A DNA stretch of 64,000 bases from Pseudoxanthomonas sp. Root65 (GTDB lineage: Bacteria; Pseudomonadota; Gammaproteobacteria; Xanthomonadales; Xanthomonadaceae). Shown here in pieces: positions 51,408-60,500 of the stretch (positions are counted from its first letter, which is position 1; each line of letters begins with the position of its first letter). Location: contig NZ_LMHA01000001.1 of the NCBI RefSeq assembly GCF_001427635.1, forward strand, positions 1,711,133 through 1,775,132. The letters run 5' to 3'. Made by a program: the position numbers and the translations under genes. Below the pieces are notes generated by a model. It had not been told where the DNA came from and made no database searches. It saw only the letters and a list, made by a program, of their open reading frames with translations.

Positions 51408-53156
51408 TTACGGCGACGCGAGCGGCGTGTTGCTGCTGCTGTAACGCACCGAACGGAACACCTGTCCAGTCGCCTTGCAATCGCCCGGCTCCCAAGCACG
51501 CTCGGGCGCCAAGCCGTAGTTGGATTGGCAGCTCCACCCGGCATCTGTCATGAAGCACATGCGCACGTCCACATGGGCGGTGCAACTGTTGACGATGCGT
51601 CCAATCAATCCGCTGCTGCTGGGGCACACGTGTGTCTTCGTGACCGGTTGGCCAACGCACGTGTCGGCGCGATCTTGGGTTGACGCGCTGCCTACACCGG
51701 CCGCCCTGACTCTGGAAGTATCCGGCGCGGCGCTGAGCGCCGCAGCAGCGGCACGACGGTCAGCATATTCCGCCGCGATCGCCTCCTGACGCTCCGTAGC
51801 GGCACGCGCGTTCGCGAGCTCGCGCGCGTACTGGTCCGATCCGGCCGCACTGCCTTGACGTTCGGACGTGGCCTGACGTGCCGCCTGGTCGAGAGTGGCG
51901 TCCAGACGCGCGCGCGATTGGGCTTCGCTTTCAACCGCAGCTGCGGTGGCCTGCACGAGGCTGTTGTACGCCGCTGTGGCCAAGCGCTGCTGCTGATCGG
52001 CGCGGTCCCGTTCCTCTTCGCGACGCGCCTCGGCCTGGCGTTGCTGCTCGGCCGCTGCGTACGCCCGCACGTTGTCGACCGCGTCTTGGGTTGCGGGGGA
52101 GAACCATGCGGTCCCCACGTAGTCGAGATCGCCGATGGCCCGTCTGATGCCAAAGCTGCGCTTGCCGCCATTCTGATGGTACGTCAGGCCTCCGGTCGTG
52201 TCGTTGGGATGGAACACGAGCACCACGTAACCGCCCCGGATGTCGTAACCGATGACCAAGTCGCCCGGTTCGCGCGGGTCTGCATAGTAGCCATCCAAAG
52301 GATCGGTGGCAGGTGCACCGGGAGTGCCAGCAATATAGGCCACGCTGTTCGCAGTGGCGGCGCCATGCCAGTTCTCCAGCAGTTCGAACCGCCCCGGCGT
52401 GGCGGTCGGGCGAATCAACATACGGCCGGTGCGTGCACCGCCGAGGCTGCCATGGTGCAGCGCCAAGGACGCGCCGTCGCGGTAGACATCGAGCGTGTAC
52501 GTGGCGCCCCACGGATTGGTGCCGACGAACGACCGGCCGATGCGTGCATCCAGCCAACCGAAGCTCGTGTTCGTGGGGGTTTGTACAGGCGCAGCGACGA
52601 CCGGCGCCGCGGGCCCCTCGTTGGCGGGCGCAGTGCGGGTGACAGGCTTGGTGGTCGCGACGATCACATCCTCAGCAGGGGCCAGCGACCCTATCTGTGG
52701 TGAATAGGTCCAGGTCCTGTTCACCTTGGCGACTTGGTTGTCGCTACCCAGCTTGACCGACTCGGCCACCAGCCGTCCGTCGACCAGCGACATGCGGTAG
52801 GGCAGCTTGATGATGCCGCGGCGTATCCACAAGATGGAACCGTCCGCGCCGATACTTCCATCGTAAACGTGCGAGCGGCTGTGTTCCTGCACTAGCGTGC
52901 CGGGCACCGCGCCGGGACGGATCGTAGCCGATTGTTGGGTGATACCGGTTTCAACCAGCGTGTCGTTTGGCCCCCACGCCCACGTCATGCTGCCGTTCTC
53001 GCCTTGCCATGTCCTGCCGGCAAGCTGAGCGTACACGCCCCAGTGGTTTGCGTCGCGCGGCGCAACGCTGGGTCCGTCCGTGGGTGACGCAGCGCGGACG
53101 TTGCCGGCCGCACACACGAGCAGCACGAACAACAGCTGTCGGACATGATGAAGCAT
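51408..53156 (-). CDS. secreted protein of unknown function with coiled coil and Cys-rich end
   Basis: A 582-residue exported protein. The signal peptide ends near NVRAA (residue 22). Two beta-rich repeats follow: each starts with a W-x-x-x-G-R-x-W/F motif (LAGRTWQGENG near 45 and IGRSFVGTNPWG near 200), suggesting a duplicated lipocalin-like or avidin-like fold. A Gln/Glu/Arg/Ala-rich coiled coil spans about 370-480, and the last 80 residues contain six cysteines. I do not recognise the family. GGGGGAAGG lies upstream of the ATG. Codon use and composition appear less G+C-biased than the neighbours, so recent acquisition is possible. Confidence 0.75.
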   Translation of the reverse strand: MLHHVRQLLFVLLVCAAGNVRAASPTDGPSVAPRDANHWGVYAQLAGRTWQGENGSMTWAWGPNDTLVETGITQQSATIRPGAVPGTLVQEHSRSHVYDGSIGADGSILWIRRGIIKLPYRMSLVDGRLVAESVKLGSDNQVAKVNRTWTYSPQIGSLAPAEDVIVATTKPVTRTAPANEGPAAPVVAAPVQTPTNTSFGWLDARIGRSFVGTNPWGATYTLDVYRDGASLALHHGSLGGARTGRMLIRPTATPGRFELLENWHGAATANSVAYIAGTPGAPATDPLDGYYADPREPGDLVIGYDIRGGYVVLVFHPNDTTGGLTYHQNGGKRSFGIRRAIGDLDYVGTAWFSPATQDAVDNVRAYAAAEQQRQAEARREEERDRADQQQRLATAAYNSLVQATAAAVESEAQSRARLDATLDQAARQATSERQGSAAGSDQYARELANARAATERQEAIAAEYADRRAAAAALSAAPDTSRVRAAGVGSASTQDRADTCVGQPVTKTHVCPSSSGLIGRIVNSCTAHVDVRMCFMTDAGWSCQSNYGLAPERAWEPGDCKATGQVFRSVRYSSSNTPLASP

Positions 53157-53956
53157 GGCCTTCCCCCTTGAGTACGGATGCATTCTAATCAACAACAGAC
53201 CGCCTGGATGACAAGCTGTCGACACGCGATTCATGCCTGCGACGTAAAAACTCTATGCCTTCTGACGACAGGCTTGAGGTGGCATTCCGCCTTCTCCAGC
53301 CGCTCAGCCAGGCCTAGCCGCGTAGGACCCTAGCCACACGGCATCCGAACAGGCTTGCGGCTGGGACCAACGCGCCTGCGGGCAGGACTCTCGCTGCTCA
53401 ACCCATCCCCCTGACCACCATAGTCAGGTTAGCCAAGGGCATGGGATCTGGATCGGCCTACTCCTGATTCTTGCCCAGCACTTGATTATTGGCCGTGATC
53501 GGAGCGGCCAATTCTTCTTAGATGGAGGCCTATCCATCACTCGAATCTGACCCGAAGCGATGTCCGCTCTGGGTCGCTAGCTGACCTGCTCAATCGTCTC
53601 GGTCTCGGTCTCGGACTCGCCTGCGGATCGCACGCTTGCCATGGATCCTACGATCCTCGAACGACACCATCATGTCTCCGTGAGATCGGGGGCTTACTCG
53701 TGGTTCGGTGTGGACGCAAAGAAGGTCCAGCGCAGAGAGGACACCCTCGACGCTAATCTTCCAGAGCGGATGCGGCAGCCGAACCAGACCGTGGTAATGC
53801 CCACAAACGGCAAGCCCGTACAGCAATGTGGAAACGGCGTGAGGAGCGCTGAAAGGGCGCTTACGTACTGCATCCCGTTGAATCCGTTTCCACCACTCTC
53901 GCGTAGATCACCTGCCTACATTGGGTAGGCGTTACCCGCTCCGAGGGGAGAGGACC
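53157..53956. other. 800-nt gene-poor gap of lower G+C
   Basis: Short open frames exist on both strands (53590-53826 minus, 53641-53928 plus), but neither has a ribosome-binding site or a recognisable sequence. A tandem CGGTCT/CGGTCTCGG stretch lies at about 53598-53618. The composition is visibly less G+C-rich than the rest. I can support no gene. Confidence 0.5.
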
Positions 53957-54739
53957 ATGCAGATCAAATTTCTTGGCGCTGCCTTGCTGATGGCGGCAGG
54001 GCCGGCATTCGCGGCAGGCCCCGAGCAGGGAAAATTTTCGATGTCGGTGTTGGGCGGCGTCGACTTTCCGGTCAGTGGCGACGTCCACTCAGGCGCCGTG
54101 GCGCCGGTGCCGGATCTCGGTCCGTTGAATCCCGCACTGGCAGGCGTCAGCGCGGAGTTGCGCATCCGCTCCCGTAGCCACGACCAGATCTACGGCAACG
54201 CCATGTCCTGGGGCCTGGAAGTGGGCTATGGACTGAGTGACCGGAGCGAAGTCTTCCTCCAGGCCAGGGAGACCAGCGCCGATGACGGTCGCGTGCGCGT
54301 CGGTGCCGCCTACGTGCCGGCGCTCGATACCGAGCTGGATGTCTTCGGCCGGTTCTCCGGCTATGACGCGTACACGTGGGAGGCGGGTTACCGGCACTTC
54401 TTCCGCGACGCTGGCCGGGTCAGGCCGTTCGTCGCGGCGCGGCTGGGCGCGACCGAAACCGATGCCATCCGCGCCACCTTCGAGATTCCCGACGCCGCCA
54501 TCACGATTCCCAATGCGCCGTTCTACGAGAAGGCCTGGGCGCTGAGCGGCGGAATCGAAGCCGGCGTGCAGATCCCGTTCACCGAGCGCTTCAGCATGAA
54601 GGTCGCCGCAGGGTTGAACTACATCGACGATCTTTCCGACGACGATTCGGCGATCGCCGGGCTCGGCCTGGCGCGCATCAACGATACCGGCAGCCGTGTC
54701 TCGGTTCCGCTCAGCATCACCGGCCGCTGGGACTTCTGA
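53957..54739 (+). CDS. outer membrane beta-barrel protein (OmpW-like size)
   Basis: A 260-residue protein with a signal peptide ending at AFAAG (about residue 20) and alternating hydrophobic/polar strands ending in the terminal RWDF, a classic outer-membrane signature. Aromatic residues flank repeats such as WGLEVGYGL and WEAGYRHFF. The fold is likely an 8- to 12-strand barrel (OmpA/OmpW-like). GGGGAGAGG lies just before the ATG. No close family can be named and its function is unknown. Confidence 0.8.
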   Translation: MQIKFLGAALLMAAGPAFAAGPEQGKFSMSVLGGVDFPVSGDVHSGAVAPVPDLGPLNPALAGVSAELRIRSRSHDQIYGNAMSWGLEVGYGLSDRSEVFLQARETSADDGRVRVGAAYVPALDTELDVFGRFSGYDAYTWEAGYRHFFRDAGRVRPFVAARLGATETDAIRATFEIPDAAITIPNAPFYEKAWALSGGIEAGVQIPFTERFSMKVAAGLNYIDDLSDDDSAIAGLGLARINDTGSRVSVPLSITGRWDF

Positions 54740-54821
54740 GCACGACCAACGGTGGGCACGGCAACGTGCCCGCCGCCCACGCAAGACGTTCGGCAACGAA
54801 ACACCAGCAGAGCGATATCGG

Positions 54822-54841
54822 CCGACCGTCGCGTCGGTCGG
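54822..54841. terminator. hairpin downstream of the outer membrane protein gene
   Basis: CCGACCG/CGGTCGG arms with a 6-nt loop, about 80 nt after the gene. No T-run follows, so it is only a possible terminator. Confidence 0.3.
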
Positions 54842-54918
54842 TTGAACTCAAGCCAAGAGGCTGAGATTGCAGCCACTGTGAATGTGTTTCGACGGGCGCG
54901 TTGCCCCGCAAGCAGACC

Positions 54919-55275
54919 TCAGCTTCCCGTCCGCTGCCCGATCCATAGCCGATTGCCGTCGGGATCCTCGATGCGGAACTCGCTCATGCCGTAGAAGGGG
55001 TGGCTGATCGAAGGCACGTCCAGGCCGCGCCGCCGCAGGTCGCGGTGGTAGGCGAAGATGTCGTCGGGGTACAGGTAGATCACCGACGTGCGTGGTGCAT
55101 CCGGCGGCTGGTTGATCGATTCGTCCACCATCAGCCGGCACTCGTCCAGCACCAGCATCGCCCAACGCCATTCGTCGTTGCGCTTTTCCACCGCAAAGCC
55201 CAGCTTTGCGTAGAACCCGACGCTCGTCGGCATGTGGCGGACGGGAAGCATCGGAATCGCGCGCTGCATCTTCAT
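54919..55275 (-). CDS. VOC-family (glyoxalase/bleomycin-resistance-type) protein
   Basis: A 118-residue single VOC domain with the beta-alpha-beta-beta-beta repeat pattern, VGFYAKLGF at the start and the conserved FRIEDPDGNRLWIGQ ending, which carries the metal-ligand Glu and C-terminal turn. VOC proteins include glyoxalases and bleomycin-binding proteins. It overlaps the TetR regulator by 4 nt and is likely controlled by it. The substrate is unknown. Confidence 0.88.
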   Translation of the reverse strand: MKMQRAIPMLPVRHMPTSVGFYAKLGFAVEKRNDEWRWAMLVLDECRLMVDESINQPPDAPRTSVIYLYPDDIFAYHRDLRRRGLDVPSISHPFYGMSEFRIEDPDGNRLWIGQRTGS

Positions 55276-55871
55276 TCACTTCTCCTTGTCTGGTCGTCGG
55301 CGGGGGCGCCGGTCTGCAGTGCGCGCGTGGCCGCTGCCGTGGACAGCTGCAACGCCACGGCCAGTTCCTGCGCACTACACTTGGCCTCGCCCAGCAACCA
55401 GGCCACCACCGGCGAGAACAGGCCGTCGGCAAGCCCATGTGCGGCGAGACGCGCGGGAATGCGCAGGCGACTGCGTTGCGCAGGAGATAGCGTGTTCTCC
55501 ACATGCACGACCAAGGTGCTGCGGACAATGCGTAGCGCAGCGCCCTGGAACAGGCTGCGTGCGAGCGCGCGGTTCTGCCAGAAGTGCTCGAGGATCGCGC
55601 ACACCTTGTTGACGTCCGCCCGCTCGCCCACCAGATGGGCCAGCGTCTGGAACGGTCCTTCCAGGCTGGCGGCGAGCAGTTCGTCCTTGTTGCGGAAGTG
55701 CTCGTAGAACGTCGAGCGGCTGACGCCCGATCGCGCCAGCACATCGCCGACGCGGATCTCGTGGTAGCGCTGACTGAGCACCAGCGAGAAGAACGCCGCC
55801 ATCAAGTCCTGGCGCGTGCGCCGCCTGCGGGGATCTTCGTTGGGCTCAAGCGGGGTCATGGGCCGGATCAT
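55272..55871 (-). CDS. TetR-family transcription regulator
   Basis: A 199-residue regulator with the helix-turn-helix VGDVLARSGVSRSTFYEHFRNKDEL and a helical ligand domain. The ATG at 55871 has AGGG 8 nt upstream; 55859 and 55892 are alternatives. The gene is coupled to the VOC protein and divergent from a DUF4386-like membrane protein. A 26-bp inverted repeat (55885-55910) between them is a likely operator. Confidence 0.88.
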   Translation of the reverse strand: MIRPMTPLEPNEDPRRRRTRQDLMAAFFSLVLSQRYHEIRVGDVLARSGVSRSTFYEHFRNKDELLAASLEGPFQTLAHLVGERADVNKVCAILEHFWQNRALARSLFQGAALRIVRSTLVVHVENTLSPAQRSRLRIPARLAAHGLADGLFSPVVAWLLGEAKCSAQELAVALQLSTAAATRALQTGAPADDQTRRSE

Positions 55872-55884
55872 CCCACGAACCCTG

Positions 55885-55910
55885 CCGGACATTGGGTCGC
55901 GATTGTCCGG
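55885..55910. promoter_or_regulatory. inverted repeat, probable TetR operator
   Basis: CCGGACA (55885-55891) and TGTCCGG (55904-55910) are perfect 7-bp arms with a 12-nt centre, lying 14 nt before the TetR start and 55 nt before the divergent gene. Confidence 0.55.
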
Positions 55911-55965
55911 AAACCGGCGGTGATCGCACCGCTAGCCTGTGTGTTCTTCCTCGCAGGGGCATCGC

Positions 55966-56673
55966 ATGAACACCACGTCATCCCGCGCGCCCGATGTCCT
56001 GCCGTGCGGCCTGCTGCTGATCGCAAGCGGCGTGCTGGCACCGCTCATCATGATCTTCCATCCCACCGCACAAGGCGCCGACATGGCGGCGCGGCTTGTC
56101 AGCCTCACGGAGATATCGTCGCTCAGCCGGCACGTGCACCTGGCGATGATCGCGTGCATCGTCGCGCTCTGGTTGTCGCTGACCCACCTCGCGCGGTGCT
56201 GGCCGGGGAGTGGCGGGGTAGGGGCTGCGGCGCGCCTGTACGCGCTCGGCGCCGTCGCGATGCTGGGTGCGGCGCTGATCAGCGGCTTCCTCATCGGCGA
56301 CTACCTGCAGCGGGTCATGCCGCTGATCCCGCACGCCGAGGACGCACTGCCGTCGGTGCTGCTGGCCTTCTCCGCCAACCAGGTGCTGGCGGGATTCGGC
56401 ATGCTCGGCATGTCGGCGGGCATCGCGCTGTGGTCGGTCGCCATGCTGCGCCAATCCGGGCCGCTGGCGATCGCATGCGGCGCCTACGGCGTGATCGCGG
56501 GCCTGCTGTGCCTGATCGGCTATGCCGCGGGATGGATCGCGCTCGACGTCACCGGCATGACCTTCGTCGTCGTGGCACAGAGTCTCTGGTACTGCCTGCT
56601 GGGCCTGTGGGTCGTCCGGGCTTCACAGCGCCTCATGCCAACGACATTTTCCGGAGACGGCCCTCGCGATTGA
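55966..56673 (+). CDS. DUF4386-like integral membrane protein
   Basis: A 235-residue protein with about six membrane helices and a weakly conserved pattern that resembles DUF4386-type proteins. Residues 12-35, 58-78, 95-120, 145-165, 175-195 and 205-225 are hydrophobic. AGGGG lies about 7 nt before the ATG. Divergent from the TetR gene, it is likely controlled by it. The function of the family is unknown. Confidence 0.75.
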   Translation: MNTTSSRAPDVLPCGLLLIASGVLAPLIMIFHPTAQGADMAARLVSLTEISSLSRHVHLAMIACIVALWLSLTHLARCWPGSGGVGAAARLYALGAVAMLGAALISGFLIGDYLQRVMPLIPHAEDALPSVLLAFSANQVLAGFGMLGMSAGIALWSVAMLRQSGPLAIACGAYGVIAGLLCLIGYAAGWIALDVTGMTFVVVAQSLWYCLLGLWVVRASQRLMPTTFSGDGPRD

Positions 56674-56710
56674 CGCCAGGCCCACCTTCGCCCGACCCCA
56701 GGAACCCACC

Positions 56711-57208
56711 ATGCTCGTTCCCTATTCGCCCACCTGGCCGCTGATCTTCCAGGACCTCTGCCAGGAACTGCTGCCGGCGTTCACCGGTGTGCCGATCGAG
56801 ATCCTGCATATCGGCAGCACCGCGGTCCCCGGCCTGGCGGCCAAACCGGTCATCGACCTCCTGCTGGGTGCGCCCACGCTCACCACGATCGAAGCCCGCA
56901 TCGCGGACCTCGTGCAGCTGGACTACACCTACCGGCCGCACTATGAAGCCGCGATCCCGCAGCGCCGCTACTTCGTCAAGGACATCGCCGGCGACCTGCG
57001 CATCCACCTGCATGGCGTCGAACATGGTGGGCGACTCTGGAGGGAACATCTCCGCTTCCGCGACCTGCTGCGCGCCGACGACGCACGTCGATGCGAGTAC
57101 GAAGCCCTGAAGCGACGGCTCGCCATTACGCATGCGGGCGACAAGACGGCGTACACCCTGGCGAAGGGTGCCTACATTCGATCCCTGTTGTCCGCCATGG
57201 AGGAATGA
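56711..57208 (+). CDS. GrpB family (UPF0157) protein
   Basis: A 165-residue protein matching GrpB/UPF0157, a nucleotidyltransferase-like fold. The conserved HIGSTAVPGLAAKPVIDLL motif near residue 33 and the later HLHGVEHGG carry the family signature. The function is not established; a nucleotidyl-transfer role is suggested by the fold. It starts 37 nt after the DUF4386-like gene. Confidence 0.9.
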   Translation: MLVPYSPTWPLIFQDLCQELLPAFTGVPIEILHIGSTAVPGLAAKPVIDLLLGAPTLTTIEARIADLVQLDYTYRPHYEAAIPQRRYFVKDIAGDLRIHLHGVEHGGRLWREHLRFRDLLRADDARRCEYEALKRRLAITHAGDKTAYTLAKGAYIRSLLSAMEE

Positions 57209-57281
57209 TCTTCCGGCAATGCCGCGCCGCAGGGAGCCCGCTCGCGACACGCTGTCCGGGTTCGACCTTCAAGCGCCATGC

Positions 57282-57533
57282 TCACGTCTGCTGACTCGGA
57301 AGCGGACTGCGTTCTCCCATCCAGTCAAGCGCTTCCGCATGCACCCGAAGCATCGCCTCCAGCCTCGCCTGCACGTGCGCGAGATCGTCCGCGCCAGCCT
57401 CCTTCACGATCGCGTCCGCCAGCGCATCGAACTGCGGCCAGAACTGGGCTTCGTGGCGGAGATGCTGCAGCCAGGGTGGCAGCATCTCCGCCAGTCGATC
57501 CAGTTCCGCTTCGAGCTGGGCGCGCGATTTCAC
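57282..57533 (-). CDS. small hypothetical protein after the cyclic glucan synthase gene
   Basis: An 83-residue helical, acidic protein with no signal or membrane segment. The start overlaps the glucan synthase stop by 4 nt (ATGA), so it is translated from the same mRNA. I do not recognise the family. The coupling suggests a partner or regulatory role for the synthase, but I have no direct evidence. Confidence 0.65.
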   Translation of the reverse strand: MKSRAQLEAELDRLAEMLPPWLQHLRHEAQFWPQFDALADAIVKEAGADDLAHVQARLEAMLRVHAEALDWMGERSPLPSQQT

Positions 57534-60500
57534 GGCGCGGCGCGGGGCCAGCGTGCCTCCACCCGATGCACGCTGCCATCGTCCACCAGCGGGAAGCGCA
57601 TGCCTGCCTGTTCCGTGCCATCCAGTTGCAGCATGGGTGTGCCGTCATCGCCTTGTTCCACCGCGATGACGTAGAGCGTGGAACCGAAGCGGTAGCGCAG
57701 TTCGTACTGTGTCCATTCGCGCGGCAGGCAGGGATGCAGGGCCAGCTCGTCGCCGAGGCGCTGCAGGCCCAGCAGCGATTCGGTCAGCAAGCGGTACATC
57801 CAGCCGGCCGAGCCGGTGTACCAGGTCCAGCCGCCACGGCCGACATGGGGTGCCACGCCATACACGTCGGCGGCCAGTACGTAGGGCTCCACCTTGTAGA
57901 CGGCGGTCGCATCCGGATCCTGCGCGTGGTGGATCGGGTTGATCATGCGCGCCAGTTCCCACGCCCGCTCCGCATCGCCCTGGTGCGCGAAGGCCATCGC
58001 GGCCCAGACCGCCGCATGGGTGTACTGGCCGCCGTTCTCGCGCACGCCGGGCACGTAGCCGCGGATGTAGCCGGGGTCCTTCGGCGTGGTGTCGAACGGC
58101 GGATCGAGCAACTGGATCAGGCCCGCTTCGCGCTTCACCAGATGGCGGTCCAGCGACGCCATCGCCTGCCGCGCACGTGCGGGATCGGCGGCACCCGACA
58201 GCACCGACCAGCTCTGCGAAATCGAGTCGATCCTGCATTCGTCGCTGGTCGAAGAGCCCAACGGCGTGCCGTCGTCGAACCATGCGCGCCGGTACCACTG
58301 GCCGTCCCAGGCGTGGGCTTCCAGGTTCGCGCGCAGGCGCTCGGCATGTTCGACGCATTCGTCGGCGAACGCGTCATCGCCGCGCACGCGTGCGACCTCG
58401 ATGAAGCGCTGCAGCGTGTCGTAGAGGAAGAAGCCCAGCCACACGCTCTCGCCACGCCCGGCCTCGCCGACGCGGTTCATGCCGTCGTTCCAGTCGCCGG
58501 TGCCGATCAGCGGCAGGCCGCGTTCGCCCAGCAGGCTGCAGCCGCGCCGCAAGGCCAGCACGCAATGCTGGTAGAACGACTGCCGTAGGTGCGACGTGGC
58601 GGGCATGTCGTAGTACGACTCCTCGTCGGCGTTGACCGGTCGCCCATCGACGAAGCCCACCTGTTCGTCCAGCACGCTGGCATCGCCGGTCACCTGCAGG
58701 TAGCGCGCGGCCGCCAGCGGCAGCCACAGGTAGTCGTCCGAGCAGCGCGTGCGCACCCCGCGCCCCTGCGGCGGATGCCACCAGTGCAGCACGTCGCCCT
58801 GCGGGAACTGATGCGCCGCGCACAGCAGCAGGTGCGAGCGGGTCAACGCCGGCCGGGCATGCAGCGTCGCCATGGTGTCCTGCAGCTGGTCGCGGAAGCC
58901 GAACGCGCCGCCGGACTGGTAGTAGCCGCTGCGCGCCACGTAGCGGCAGGCGAGGGTCTGGTACATCAGCCAGCCGTTCACCAGCGCGTCGACAGCGGGA
59001 TCGGGCGTGCTGACCTGCACGGACGTCAGCAGTCCGCGCCAGTGGATGCGCACGGCGTCCAGCGCATCGTGCGCGCGCTGCGTGCCCTGCACGCGACGGG
59101 CGAGGTACAGCGCGTCGTCTTCGTCCTTGCCCATGCCGAGCCGGAACACCGTCTCCGACGCCTCGCCATCGGGCAGCGACAGCGGCACCTGGATGGCCGC
59201 GCACGGATCCAGTCCCACGCCCAGGCGGCCGGACAGGCGTTCGCGTTGCAGTGCCGCCGGATCGGCCATGCTGCCGTTGCGGCCGAGGAACTCCGTGCGG
59301 TCGCCGGTGAAGCTGCAGCCGCTGGCATCGGTGTCGAAGAACGCGACCCGGCCGCCGAACTCGGTGTTGTACGGATTGCGCGCGGTCAGCACGCCGCTGG
59401 CGGCATCCTGCGCGGTGACGATGTGCATCTGCGACCTGACGCGCAGGTCGCCCAGTACCCATTCCACGTAAGCGGTGGCCGAGAGGCGGCGTGCGCGCCC
59501 GGACAGGTTGCGCAGCTTCAGCACCGAGTACTTGACTGCATCGTCGACGGCCACGTACACCCACAGCTCGCTGGCGATGCCGTCCTCGACGTGCTCGTAC
59601 ACGCTGTAGCCGAAGCCGTGGCGCGTGCGGTACGCCCCGCGGCCGCGGCGTGGCAACGGCAGCGGCGACCACACGTGGCCGCTGTCTTCGTCGCGCAGGT
59701 AGAAGGCTTCGCCGCCGCTGTCGGCGACCGGGTCGTTGTGCCAGGGCGTGAGGCGGAACTCGTGCGCGTTCTCGAACCAGGTGTAGCCGGCCATGCTTTC
59801 GCTGACCACCGTGCCCAGCCGCTCGTTGGCCATCACGTTGCACCAGGGCGCGGGCGTCGGGCCGTCTTCGCGGGTGACGATGACGTACTCGCGGCCGTCG
59901 GCAGCGAACGCGCCAGTGCCGTTGTCGTGGACGAACGTGTCGGCCACCGGCTCGAACGGCCAGGTGTCGTCCTCTTCGTCGATGACGACGGGCGGCGGCA
60001 GCCCGGTGGATGCTGTGGGTGCCGGACGTTCAGCATGTTCCTCGCGCGGCCCTTCGCCGAGCAGCGACGGCATGATCCGCTCGGCAGGCTCGCGGCGGCC
60101 GATCTGCGCGGCCAGCGAGCCCTGCTGGTCGCTGATGATCACCCGCGCCACCGATTGCAGCAGGATGCGGTCCTCCTGCGACATCTGCTGGCCGGGGCGC
60201 ACGAAGATGCCGCCCGGACGATCCAGCACGTTGGCCTCGGGATCGGCCGAGATCATGCCCAGGATCAGATCCTGCAGCTGCTGCCGGTAACCGGCCTGGC
60301 TCTCGTTCCAGATCACCAGGTCCGCACGCAGGCCCTTGAGGCGCCAGTACGCGTGCGCCTGCACCATCTGCCGCACCAGTTCGATGTTGTCGGCATCGGC
60401 GACCTGCAGCAGCACGATCGGCAGGTCGCCTGAGATCGCATGGCCCCACAGGCCCGACTGGCCGCGCTGGTTCTGCAGCAGCACGTCGGCGTCCGCGCGC

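Noticed and set aside
53590-53928. Two overlapping short open frames on opposite strands in the 800-nt gap
   Set aside because: Neither has a ribosome-binding site, recognisable domain or codon pattern like neighbours.
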